This document shows positions 24,151-34,413 of a DNA stretch of 64,000 nt, one piece after another. A program made the translations under genes and the position numbers. This stretch comes from Persicaria tinctoria (Eukaryota > Streptophyta > Magnoliopsida > Caryophyllales > Polygonaceae), in NCBI GenBank assembly GCA_037127255.1, contig JBANSL010000003.1:47865814-47929813 (forward strand), written 5' to 3'. A model generated the notes under the pieces. It saw nothing but the letters and a program-made list of their open reading frames with translations. It was not told the origin of the DNA and searched no databases. Each line of letters opens with the position of its first letter. The stretch's first letter is position 1.

Positions 24151-25552
24151 CTGGACTTTGGTAATGCTTTTCGAAAATGCTTAGAAACAGGCCCATTTGA
24201 TGGTTTTTATATACATGATGGTTTCTTATTTCGAAATGATCAAGTGTGCATTCCTAGATGTTCTATGCGATTATTACTTATCAGTGAAGCCCATAGTGGT
24301 GGATTAATGGGACATTTTGGTAGAGATAAAACATATCATACATTGAAATCACACTTTTATTGGCCACATATGCTTAGGGATGTAGAACATTGCCTTAAAA
24401 GATGCATAGATTGTATTAAATCTGAAGCTAAGCTTATGCCTCATGGCCTTTACACACCACTGTCGAACCCCTCAGCCCCTTGAGAAGATATTTCTATGGA
24501 CTTTATAGTTGGGTTACCTAGAACTAAGAAGGGGAGGGATTCTATCTTTGTAGTGGTTGATCGATTCTCTAAAATGGCTCATTTCATTGCATGCCACAAA
24601 ACTGATTATGCTACCAATGTTGCTAATTGATTCTTTAGAGAGGTAGTAAGATTACATGTTGTGCCGAAAACTATAGTAAGTGATAGGGATGTGAAATTCT
24701 TAAGTCATTTTTGGCGAACATTATGGAATATATTGGGAACTAGATTGCTTTTCTCTACTTCTAGCCACCCCCAAACTGATGGACAAACTGAGGTGACTAA
24801 TAGAACCCTTACTACTGTCCTAAGAGCCATAATTAGGAAGAATTTGAAGCTTTGGGAAGAAGCCTTACCTCATGTGGAGTTTGCATATAATAGAACAATG
24901 CATTCTGCAACGAAAATCACTCCATTTGAATGTGTTTATGGTGTTAATCCACTAAACCCTTTTGATCTTACTCCATATCCTATGAGAGAGAGAATCATTT
25001 GAAGCATGTAAGCATGTCGAGTTCGTGAAGGAGCTACATGAACGGATGCGTCAAAAGCTTATGCAAAAGGTTGAGTACAATGCTAACAAGGCCAACAAGG
25101 GACATCGTTTGGTCACATTTCAGCCTAGGGACCTTGTGTGGGTGCACCTAAAGAAGCAGCGGTTTCCAGAAGCACAAAAGAGCAAGTTAGCACCTCATGG
25201 TGATGGACCATTCAAGGTGAAGAAGAGAGTGGGTGACAATGTCTACCAATTGGAGCTTCCTGGAGACATGGGCGTGAGCGCTACTTTCAACATCGCTGAT
25301 CTAATCCCTTACTTCGCTGTGGATGAAGACTTGGATTCGTGGTCGAATCCTTTTCAAGAAGGGGAGGCTGATGCGGGACCATCTTCTACAGCTCCGGACA
25401 CATCAATCATTCTTGGAGAAGAACCTATGACTCGAGCTAGAGCTAAGAAGCTTCAGAGAGACTCATTCAACTTTGTGAGTCATGCTTTGTTCTCGAGCGC
25501 GGTTCAATTCCCCGAGCCTACATTGAAGACCTATATGTGCATAGGGATTTAA
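24151..25552 (+). pseudogene. Gypsy integrase and C-terminal tail
   Basis: The zinc-binding part (HFGRDKTYHTL with CLKRCIDC), the core domain ([41 protein letters not shown]) and the GPF-like C-terminal region (LAPHGDGPFKVKKRVGDNVY) are in order, with all three DDE acidic residues visible. TGA stops at 24481-24483 and about 24628, and a frameshift near 25000, kill it. The tail SWSNPFQEGEADAG matches the tail retained in the gag-only proteins. No clear chromodomain is seen. Confidence 0.88.
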
Positions 25553-25599
25553 GAAGAAGCGGATCCACCTTAGTCCTAGGACTGCCGAATATGCCTAAG

Positions 25600-26365
25600 T
25601 GTTGGGGCTCCATTTTATTACTATTTTAGTATTAATTTTACTTAAGTTATTTTAGGAAACTTTAAGGTTATTTTTATTAATTCCATTAGATGTTAGTTTT
25701 ATCTTTTCTATCATTAAACTCGGCCCAACGGCCTTACATGGCCTATATATGCCGAGTTCTCTTCATGTATTTCGATTGGAAACTATTGAATAGAATTAGT
25801 CTTCTCAAATTGTGTGAAACACATTGAGTGGTTATCGATTGAATAGAGCTGTGATCTTTAATTGTCGAATTGGTTTGTCTCATCTTGCTTTGCTTTGTGT
25901 TCATCAACTTCGCAAGACTTGGTGATCCTAGTATCCACGAGCCCCCTCCTTGTGCCTCCAAGTTATCCGCTTGGTTGTGTAGCTTTATAGAGGCGGGTTA
26001 TATAGTCATTGGTATTGGTTCCTACCCTCTTAGGAGGCCTGGGGTGTTTATCTTATTCTATATAGACCGACTCAGTCCTTATCGGTCGTGTCTTTCAATT
26101 CTTGCATTCAATTTCGAGTCTTTATTCATAAATATCGAGTCTTTATTTCTGTCTTGTTTGGTCGACATCGAGTGCCTCTGTACTTGGTGTTTCTTGCGTC
26201 GAGTTCTTGAAGTCTTGCTGCGTTCATGTTGAGTCTTGGTCGATTCTTGGCTTTCTTGTCGAGAATCTTGCTGTTCTTGTTTGTTCTTTATTGTTATTGC
26301 TTCCGTTCTTTAGTTTCTTGTTTGATTGTCGAAGATCGGGCCATCCTGCGGCTAACCCCGTATCA
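25600..26365 (+). repeat. 3' LTR of the gypsy element
   Basis: This is homologous to the LTRs at 37563, 41693 and 45827: it shares ACTTAAGTTATTTTAGGAAAC, a CCTATATAT TATA-like box, GCAAGACTTGGTGATCCTAG and the end CTAACCCCGTATCA. The start TGTTGGGG is provisional because no 5' LTR exists for comparison. It ends against an Athila-type LTR at 26366. Confidence 0.75.
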
Positions 26366-27865
26366 AGTGTCCTCGACGTCGAGTAGAAGTCGTCGATGTC
26401 GAGTAAGGCTGGCCGAAGTCGAGGACCTGCAGGGACAAAAACGAGCAGCAATCTCGAGTAGAAACCCTAGATCGAATATCAGTAGTCGACGTCGACTAGG
26501 TCTGGTCGACGTCGAGGAGAAAACAGTAACGAAAATAAATTGCAAATTTTGATTTAAATAATGTCAAAGAAGACTTCCAAGATCGGGGTTCACAACAACG
26601 ATAACCAAACATACATAAGACAATAATAAGAGGAATAATCATGCAATCACATCAAAGGATCAAGCTTTTGCCTTTTCCAACAATTAGACAACTCTTTCAA
26701 GAAACCCTAATTGTATCTACTAACTTTATGTTTATAATCCAAGTGGTTAACCTAAATCTCTATTGAATAGGAAATATACATATAAAAGGCAGTGGATGAT
26801 CAACACATAACAAAGTTCAAATCTTTACCTCCAACATGCTTGGCTATCGTCGGGCTCACCCGACCCTAGAAGTAGGTGGACTACTCGCTCTTCATTATAG
26901 GAAAAGACATCAATAATAAAAGGGAAATAACTACTTGCATTAAAATAAACCAAAGCTTACAATCGATCGAAGCTAAATTGCTCTCGCTCCTCTACTCCTC
27001 TCGGCCTCCGCTCTCTCTCTCTCTCTCTCTCTCTCTACTTGTGTTCTCTCTAACTTGGAATGAATAAAAACTAGCCTCATAGGCTTTATTTATAGTGATA
27101 ACTCCTTGCTATCCAAGGAAATTAATCTCTATCTAATCCTAAAGATATAATTTGGATAAAAGAAACATTAATCCTAAAGGAAAATATCTAAATCTTCATG
27201 TAGTGGATAAATCCTTCCTTCCATAGATAGATCTTGATAGAATTGGATGAATTCGGCCTTGCTTCGTGCCCAAGTAATCCACATATGCTCGGATTGGCCC
27301 AACTGACTCGCGACCCAAAAATAGTCTGGTCGACGTCGAGGAGATTTGGTCAACATCGAGGAGAACTTGTCGATCTCGGCTTCTCTTCGCAGATCCTCAA
27401 GTATCCGTCTCATCTCGAGCTCGGGTAAGGTTCTAGGTTTGGTCGACGTCGACGAGATTTGGTTGACGTCGAGTAGATGTGTCAGCTCTCAACATTCCTC
27501 TCTTTTCATGAAACGCCCTTTCCCGAGTCCTCGTTTGTCGGATTGACGCGTATGAGTATGCGTTGGAAAGATCTTTTTGAGGGCTACAACTCTTATGAAG
27601 ACATTAAAGTTTGATTCAGAATGATGGATGTCGAAATATGACCTTTTCTCCAGCTGCACCATCCTTAGCTTCTTCATGAGTTTCCTTTAAGCTCCAGAGT
27701 GCGTCCGATTTCTGCGAAATTAAACAGAAACTAGTGTAGACTCCATAATTTGGAAAATAAGCATAAACTACATAGATTTTGTACTATTCTAACCCAAATG
27801 CATGAAATGTATACATAAATCGATATAAGAGTCAATGTAAAACATGACACAAAACATGGACATTA
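26366..27865 (-). mobile_element. Athila-type LTR, minus strand, truncated
   Basis: On the minus strand it matches the LTR at 49086-50879 and the solo LTR at 61383-62947, notably around CCTAGAAGTAGGTGGACTA (26863-26881) and the GGCTATC-GGGCTCACCC block. The LTR 5' start (TAATGTCC, mutated from TGATGTCC) is at 27865. The 3' part is missing where the gypsy LTR abuts. It contains clusters of TCGACGTCGA-type palindromes and a (CT)n tract at 27011-27036. No internal region is recognised, so it may be a solo or broken copy. Confidence 0.7.
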
Positions 27866-28446
27866 GCTCCTCATCTGTCGCCGTCTTCGGCATCTTCAGG
27901 ATGTTTTAGTAATCAACGCCCATTTTTCGCCTTCGAGATTTTGGAATTTGGAAACCTGATGCTCAGTTTGGATCGGATGAAGCTAAAGAGGGTATGCGGG
28001 TGGACACGTGGCGAGGCATGATTGGGCCGTGAGGAAAGGGGATGTGACAGTCGTTGTTGGGTAGGATGAGAACGTGCACCGGAGTCCTCAATGGAGGAGA
28101 GAGAATCTTCTACAACTATCGACGCACTATACACTTTTTATTTGTGACGTGGCGGTGGCGGCAAAAATCTATATTTATATATATATATAAAAGTAGAGAG
28201 AATGTTGAAACCACTATTACGACTGGAGTCATATTATGATATTGTGAGGAAGAATGTGAAAGACTTTTGTGCCTAAAGCAATTATGCATTTCCTGGTAAT
28301 AGTCTCAAATGTCCTTAAACTTTCTATCATAGGTAGATGCTTATTTAGAGACGCTCCAACAATTGGTGCATGGTTTCCATGTACGGGGAGGGTGTTCATT
28401 TGTATTGACATGGGGCCCGGCTGGCAATGAAGTATATATTTTACCA
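27866..28446. other. Unassigned sequence between LTR and hAT element
   Basis: A G-rich half (to about 28160) and an AT-rich half with a short TATATA run at 28170-28190. The small minus-strand ORF 28134-27913 has no recognisable domain. I see nothing else that can be supported. Confidence 0.4.
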
Positions 28447-29680
28447 CAGTGGCGGATCCAGAATTTTAGTCAAGGGGGGGCTGAAAACTAGGCTTGAATG
28501 GGTTCATAGTAATGTACATATCCGACTTAGTGGAGAAGTTGCCATTAAATGCATATTCTGGAGCCATGACCGCTACATATAAGAATATATATTTGCTCAG
28601 ATCTTTCTAAGATGTAATTGTTCTACGTTTCTTGTAGGAAAAATGACACAATACAAGAAGGGAGTGAAACACATTATGTGCTAACAATTATTGTTTGTGT
28701 CTGAATGAGTTTGATTGTCATTCCAAAATCTGTAATTTTTTGTTGCTTCTTGCTCCTATCAACAAACAAAACCCAATTCCAGTTGAATCCTACCACTTGT
28801 GTTTAATTACCAAGCCAAGATCATAATTCCAAAGTCCAAACCTCAACCACAAACCATAATTCCAAATCACAAACCACAAATTCATAAATTTATTTCTCAA
28901 AACCATAATCACAAACCACAATTTCAAATCACACATTCACAAATTTATTTCTCACAACCACAATTCGAAATAAAAAACAACAAATTTATTTATCAAAACC
29001 ACAAGTTCTAATCACTATTTGTCGAAATTTATTATCAAAAGTGCAAACCCTAATCGAAATTTCTCCAAATTTGATTCTCAAATGCACAAATTATAATATA
29101 AATTGATTCAAATCTCAACCAATTAAACTTAAAAATAATCAAATTAAAAAGTAGAGGAACAAAACTAACCTTGAAACCAAGGTTGAAGGTCTAGAAGAAG
29201 AAAAGGTCGGGAAGAGGTCAGCGGCTGCAGGAGACGGCGCAGACTGCAGGGAGTTCGCCGACTGCCGAGGGGCAAGGTGGAGTGGAGGTCGGCTGCTTGC
29301 GGTGCGCTGGTGCCGGGTCAGCCGGAGGTAGAGCTCGTGGTAGCGGCCGGAGGCGAATCGGATTTTCTCGGCTCCGTCAGTTTGCTGTTTGCTACTTTGA
29401 AAGTAGTCTGTCCATTGCCTAAAATAAAGGTGGGGTTTTGGTATTTTGAAAAAAAAAAGATTCCAAAAAAATGAGGGAAGGGATTCGAACCTGCGACCCT
29501 TACACTCTGAAATAAAGTCTTTCCGCGCCCCCAGCCATTGAGCCAAGTAATCTTTAAGGTTCACTACTAACTTAAATTATATTTATTACAAAAACAAACA
29601 CAGATATATATACAATATATATACCTTATTTTTTAGGGGGGGCTTCAGCCACCTCAACCCCCCCCACAGATCCGCCACTG
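28447..29680. mobile_element. Non-autonomous hAT element with 8-bp target duplication
   Basis: It starts CAGTGGCGGATCCAG and ends AGATCCGCCACTG, flanked by TTTTACCA at 28439-28446 and 29681-29688. GGGGGGGCTGA and TTAGGGGGGGCTTCAGCC extend the terminal similarity to the hAT copy at 14072. The 1234-bp interior has an ACCACAAA/CATAATC-rich segment (28840-29060), a GC-rich block and a tRNA-like segment, but no transposase. Confidence 0.93.
29474..29552 (-). other. tRNA-like segment inside the second hAT element
   Basis: On the minus strand there is an A-box-like TGGCTCAATGGC (29534-29545) and a near-consensus B box GGTTCGAATCC (29481-29491), 54 bp apart start to start. The body does not fold as a tRNA and the spacing is long. 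It matches in position and orientation the segment in the hAT copy at 14072-14624. Confidence 0.65.
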
Positions 29681-29692
29681 TTTTACCACATA

Positions 29693-29927
29693 CTCCCTCC
29701 GTTCCATAATACATGTCCATTTATATTTTGACACGATTTTTAATGATGAAAAAACTATATAAAATATTATTCTTTTAATTAATTTTTTTATACAATATGA
29801 TACTTATTACTAATAAGTATCATATTGCATAAAAAATTTAATTAAAAAAATAATATTTTATAGATTTTTTTGTTCATTAAAATGCGTGTAAAAAAACAAA
29901 TGGCCATGTATTATGGAACGGAGGGAG
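29693..29927. mobile_element. Stowaway-like MITE
   Basis: The ends CTCCCTCCGTTCCATAATAC and its reverse complement GTATTATGGAACGGAGGGAG are flanked by TA on both sides. The 235-bp element is complementary nearly end to end. It lies 12 bp from the hAT element just upstream. Confidence 0.93.
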
Positions 29928-30087
29928 TATTTGGTAATTCCATCTTATTTTAAATTTAACCGATGATGGTGTATATATTTTATATTTAAAGTAATTCTAT
30001 CTTATTTAATGTAACTATGTACACATATTTGGTAATTTTAATCATATATAATTCTTTCCACCTTGCAAATTTAGAGTTAGTTACAGT

Positions 30088-30842
30088 GAGGCTCGTGTCA
30101 TATGCATGTTCAAGTTGGCCGATGGAACAGGGCCTCCAAAATTGTTGGGGCCAATAAGATAAAATTTTTGTATAGATATATGTTGCTTCCCAAAGTAAAT
30201 TAAATGTGGATTTGGCGTACTAGTTAAACTCTAGAATCATTCCCCACGCATTCAGTCAGCCCGGGTTCGATCCCATACGACGTTCTTCACGGGTGGGTTT
30301 TTTTTAGTGGAACTTTAAGCTTTTTAATTTTTTAACATCCTTCTATCTTTATTTTTTTGTAATCGTAAATCATCTTTAGTGGGGCCCTTTAAATTTTTTC
30401 TACACATTTGTAATTGTCTTATTTATTTTTCATCTTATTAGATATAAATAATTTTTCGAATAGCTTCCATAAACAATGTTAAATGAATTAAGAGACTCGT
30501 TTAAATATGTAACATTAATAAATAAAGACATAGACAAGAAAATTATGTTTTATTTCTCTTATAGCATGTTTATACCAGTAAGATATTTAAAACCATTTAA
30601 TTATCTATAAATATTTTTTATTAAACTAATCTAAAATTTGATCAAGATAGTTTATTGTGATATTTATAAATATTATACCATGAGTAACATTTTTTCCTTT
30701 TTTCTTAAAGAAATATTTTCACATGTTTATTTGAAAATAAAAAATATTTTTACATAGCTATAAACTTTACAATTAATTAATTAATAGGTTAAACTTTATT
30801 TTAATTTTGCACCGGGCCTCCAAAATGTTTGGCATGGCCCTG
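30088..30842. mobile_element. Probable hAT element with degenerate ends
   Basis: Perfect 8-bp repeats GTTACAGT flank the region (30080-30087 and 30843-30850). The right end read inward is CAGGGCCATGCCAAAC; the left end GAGGCTCGTGTCA matches it at 8 of 13 positions. Both ends carry a GGGCCTCCAAAAT block nearby (30130 and 30814). The interior is AT-rich, has no transposase, and contains a tRNA-like segment on the plus strand. Confidence 0.65.
30205..30280 (+). other. tRNA-like segment inside the third hAT element
   Basis: An A-box-like TGGCGTACTAGT (30213-30224) is followed by a good B box GGTTCGATCCC (30264-30274), 51 bp apart. The surrounding sequence does not form a tRNA cloverleaf by eye. 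It is the third hAT copy in this window with such a module. Confidence 0.5.
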
Positions 30843-31184
30843 GTTACAGTAAATTATATATTTAATTTTGGTATCCAATATCAGATGTTTATTTATTTGT
30901 TTTAATTGATAATATTCGATATCTTAATCCAAATACAACAATTGTTGTTATTTTAATATTGGGTATTTTTTTATTAGTAAAGATTTAGATTTAGATCAAA
31001 ATAAAACATTAAAATGATTCACAATATCGGTTGTGATGCAATCAAAGATATGTGTAGGTAGTCAATTACTCGATATAAATGGGTTATGATATATGTATAT
31101 ATCGTGTTCACCCATAAAAGCGTTAAAACCCCCTTTTTTTATTCTCAAAAATACGATAAACGAACGGTTTCGTATCAATTGGTC
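30843..31184. other. AT-rich spacer
   Basis: AT-rich sequence with runs of TTTAATT and no ORF, palindrome or repeat that I can support. Confidence 0.5.
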
Positions 31185-32720
31185 AATTTAACATGTATAT
31201 TGAACGATAATTGGGAGATTATTCAGTGGAATCCTTAATTTGATGAGGTACATAGAAGCGATGAATAATTGCATAACCGTTGTGAATAAGTAGTTTTATT
31301 GAATTAATCGATAGAATCGATCAATTTAACGCGCACATTGAACGATAATTGAGAGATTATTCAGTGGTCCTTATTTTAATGAGGTACACAAAAGCGACGA
31401 ATAATTGCATAACCGTTTAGATTAAGTAAATTTTTAGAATTATTCGGTTGAATTGGTCGATTTAACGCGTACATTGAACGACTATTGGGATTTTATTCAG
31501 TGGAATTCTTATTTTTACAAGGTACACAGAAGCGATGAATAATTGCATAACTGTTGTGAATAAGTAAATTGTCAAAGTATTCGGTCAAATCGGTCCATTT
31601 AACGCGTTTATTGAACGATAATAAGTGCATTATTCAGTGAAATTCTTATATTTAAGAGGTACACAAAAAAATCCAAATCAAAAGATCCATAAATTCCCTA
31701 ACTAATCAAACACATTTTGAATAATTAAATTGTTGAATTATTCGGTCAAATCGGTCGATTTAACGCGTTTAATGAACGATAATAGGTGAATTATTTAGTG
31801 AAATTCTTATTTTTAAGAGGTACGCAACAAAAATATAAATCAAAAGATCCATAAATTCCCTTACTAATCAAACACACAATCAACGCATCAAACAACCTAC
31901 CAAATGTACGCATTCAATCCCTAAATTCCCTAATCAATCAAGAACACAATGTACCCTGTGACCATTGTAATCTCATAAATTACTCCATTGTTTCGGTAAA
32001 TGAACAAAAAAAAGAGCAATAAATTGAGAAATAACAAAGAGCACAACGAGGGAAAAGATTTTACACTCAGTGATCTTTGCCACCACGCGCCTCCGATCGC
32101 CCGCCTTTGCCCTTCAGGGTTGATAGAGGGGAACTCTATGATCAACTGGGAAATCGCTTATACATGAAACCCTGTTAGTACGGTGATAAATACTTCCCCA
32201 TCAAACGAATAATCCCTTTCTCTTCATCATAGACCTACGTATGTTCAAGTGAAAGCACCATCCATGATGAATAATCACTCAAAAATGACAATATTCAAGT
32301 AAAAAGCGTCCACAATCTATGACCAAACATATGAATCACGATTTATTGTCCATATTTTTTTCTTAAACCCATAGTGGCACTATAATGAAGTACATATGTT
32401 TAGTCAAAATAACTTACATTTCTCTGAACAAACTTTGATGTTTCACCGAATAATACCACTTGTCTTTTTCAATAAAAATAACTTATATTTATATGAATAA
32501 ACTTTGTCATTTCACCGAATAACCCCCCATCCTTGATACGTCAACCAAACAAGTTCATTCAATTGAATAATCACCCAATAAAACATTTGTATTACTAACA
32601 AAATCACCTTCATAGAGGAATAATTTCCCAAAAAAACCTCAAATTCAACTCAAATATTCGTCTACACGTGATTAATCACCCAAAAATCACCCAAACAATA
32701 TTCAATAAACACGAACAACC
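31185..32720. repeat. Region with inverted arrays of a TTATTCAGTG motif
   Basis: The left half (31185-31870) holds five imperfect tandem units of about 135-145 bp, each with GATTATTCAGTGGAAT-like and TTTAACGCG words. The right half (32255-32720) holds about six copies of the same motif inverted (GAATAATCACYCA, CACCGAATAA). Opposed motif arrays around a central segment are typical of the subterminal regions of a non-autonomous DNA transposon. I could not find convincing terminal repeats or a target duplication, so the superfamily is unassigned. Confidence 0.55.
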
Positions 32721-33045
32721 CAATCATTCAAAAAAACAACCCAAATCGCCGAAAAAATTTAATCAAAAGAGATGAATTGCAACTTATTAAGCAAAGAAAA
32801 CCCACAAAATTTCCATAAATTTCAAATATATGTATTCTTAAATCTTACCCATTTACGGAGGTGAAGCCTTCTACAATTGAACCAACCGGCTAGAGGAAGG
32901 ACGAATCAATGGCGGAACGCCCGCTTCACTTAGTCCGTCGGCGGAATCCACCACCCAATTCGAATCGCAGAAGCTCGAATCGCAGAAGCTTCGTGTCGCC
33001 ACCGATTGGACTTCACACCTCGTGTCGCCGCCGGTTTTAACACCC

Positions 33046-33047
<2 letters not shown>
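32721..33047. other. Unassigned GC-rich block before the (AT)n tract
   Basis: AT-rich to about 32850, then a GC-rich block (32870-33040) with a tandem CGAATCGCAGAAGCT duplication at 32958-32987. On the minus strand it resembles the 5' end of a transcribed exon followed by GTAAGATTT (about 32841-32849), but I recognise no protein. Confidence 0.35.

Positions 33048-33128
<81 letters not shown>
33048..33128. repeat. (AT)n microsatellite
   Basis: About 80 bp of uninterrupted alternating AT. The short ORFs across it are artefacts of the repeat. Confidence 0.97.
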
Positions 33129-33131
<3 letters not shown>

Positions 33132-33338
33132 CATTTTTCGCACGTGATAACTCCGAAAACATGCCAGCGCCCAGGGATTACTATCGTACGTCGAAAATCC
33201 CTAGACGTGGCATGTTGCCGGAGCTATCAACGTTTTGTCGTCGCCTTAGTCCATCATTGTGCCTAGCGGTAAAACTCTAGCAACATACCAACGCCCTAAG
33301 ATTTTAGATGAGATTGATTAAAAAATAGGTAATCTCCA

Positions 33339-33452
33339 GCGTATTTTACGCGATGAAGAAACCTGTACAATTGAAAGCAATCTCCAGCGTCCTTGACGCA
33401 GAGGAGATTGATAAAAAAAAAAAAAACAGGTAATCTCTAGCGTATTCTACGC
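33339..33452. repeat. Cluster of three GCGT-N-ACGC palindromes
   Basis: Three perfect 13-bp palindromes with 3-bp centres: GCGTATTTTACGC (33339-33351), GCGTCCTTGACGC (33387-33399) and GCGTATTCTACGC (33440-33452). They are embedded in a common context, TAATCTCCA before and GATGGAGA after. The fifth arm position changes as a pair (A-T to C-G) in the middle copy, so symmetry is kept. The cluster lies downstream of the B3-like ORF. Confidence 0.8.
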
Positions 33453-33582
33453 GATGGAGAAACCTGTAAGGTTTTGTCGTAGAAAGAAGTGGTGGTTGCT
33501 CTTTTTTATTAATAGTTCGCTTTACATAGCATTGCATTTTACAATAAAACCTTTTACATAGCGAACTATAGACGGAGATAAA

Positions 33583-33930
33583 CTAGAACCCACTGGCTTC
33601 TGCCCCGTCATATCCAACGGCATCCATCTCCTCTTCGATGTTATAACCTTGTGTGTCCAGAAAGTGGACTTGAAACCTTGCTTTGCCTTGATGGGTGAAT
33701 ACTATTGATGTTTCCAGTTCGAGGTCGTGAGTTTCGACAAAGTCTCTCCATCCTCGGACCACCCAATGAGAACCATAGGCGCCTCCTATGATATGAACAT
33801 GGAAGTCTTCCACGATGCGACTAGATAAAAAGATTTTCTCCGGTACTTGGGTTTTGAAATGTTCGCCGAAACAATAAGGTAGAATCATGCGTATGTATTG
33901 CTCATCACCCACTAAGTAGATGTCGAACAT
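33583..33930 (-). CDS. Small B3-domain-like protein
   Basis: A 115-codon intact ORF. B3 domains are plant-specific DNA-binding folds of about 100 residues found in ARF, ABI3/VP1 and REM proteins. Here residues about 12-100 show the expected order: MILPYCFGEHF at the start, hydrophobic spacing through FHVHIIGGAYGSHWVV, then GWRDFVETHDLE, which matches the B3 GW-x-x-FV core, then SIVFTHQGKARFQVHFLD. The usual GD before the VF strand is ETS here. The acidic tail EEEMDAVGYDGAEASGF follows. The start ATG at 33928-33930 is followed by a plausible domain with no extra sequence. It faces away from the MULE gene at 34315, with a palindrome cluster between them. It may be a host REM-like fragment or a passenger of the MULE unit. 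Confidence 0.6.
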   Translation of the reverse strand: MFDIYLVGDEQYIRMILPYCFGEHFKTQVPEKIFLSSRIVEDFHVHIIGGAYGSHWVVRGWRDFVETHDLELETSIVFTHQGKARFQVHFLDTQGYNIEEEMDAVGYDGAEASGF

Positions 33931-34041
33931 GAGCAGGTTGTTTGAATTTTAATTTGCTGTATCGGTAGCCATTTTTCTAGTTTGAAGGTGATGGTTTCTG
34001 TAGAGGCTAGATAGCCTTTTATAGTGGTGGAAAAGGGGTTA

Positions 34042-34192
34042 AACCACCGCATGTGTAAAGGGTGGTTCCCACCACATACCCATGCGGTTGGCACCACCAC
34101 ATACCCATGCGGTTGGCACCACCGCATACCCGTGCGGTTGGGTTCCCATCATATACACATTCGGTGGGAACCACCGCACATACATATGTGGT
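34042..34192. repeat. Palindrome cluster in the shared B3/MULE upstream region
   Basis: Imperfect 18-bp dyads of the form ACCRCATACC-GCGGT occur at 34071-34088, 34096-34113 and 34121-34138, with a related longer dyad at 34173-34192 (ACCGCACATACATATGTGGT) and another at 34145-34168. They lie between the divergent starts of the B3-like ORF and the MULE exon. A cluster of the same type lies at 55629-55880. Confidence 0.8.
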
Positions 34193-34314
34193 GGGCACCA
34201 AATTCAAAATTTGCGTGTTCAATGGTCAATTGATCCACCTTCAACGCATGCGGTGTACCTGTATAAGAAGCCTTCCAATCTCCATTGTTAGACCATCCAC
34301 AACTTCCTTCTCCT

Positions 34315-34413
34315 ATGGCAAACGACGACGCTAATCGTGCGACTTCAAGTGGGGCGGACGAAGCGCAGCCACCCACTCCAATAGCCGACGACTCTCCACC
34401 TGCTCCTTTATCG
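34315..34413 (+). pseudogene. Probable first exon of the MULE transposase gene
   Basis: MANDDANRATSSGADEAQPP and 13 more residues form a short acidic, Pro/Ser-rich N-terminus that ends exactly at a consensus splice donor (TCG|GTACGT at 34413/34414). The MULE zinc-finger exon appears at 46552 on the same strand, on the far side of the retrotransposon array. Linking the two is inference from position and orientation, because the intervening exons and acceptor are not seen. Confidence 0.4.

Larger units (their letters stand above)
19430..26365 (+). mobile_element. Degenerate gypsy (chromovirus-like) retrotransposon, 5'-truncated
   Basis: A full gag-protease-RT-RNase H-integrase order with one 3' LTR (about 25600-26365) and a leader from about 19430, but no 5' LTR or primer site. 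The leader matches the leader of the gag-only units (from about 38510), so this is a decayed relative of their autonomous parent. At least six in-frame stops and several frameshifts make it non-functional. The YFDDIL RT and a C-terminal tail without a canonical chromodomain suggest the CRM side of the chromoviruses, but I am unsure of the clade. Confidence 0.85.

Noticed and set aside
14405..30280. Functional tRNA genes in the hAT elements
   Set aside because: A- and B-box-like sequences are present, but no acceptor stem or cloverleaf can be formed and box spacing is long. Reported as tRNA-like only.
33006..33266. ORFs rich in Ile-Tyr on both strands
   Set aside because: Translation of the (AT)n microsatellite.
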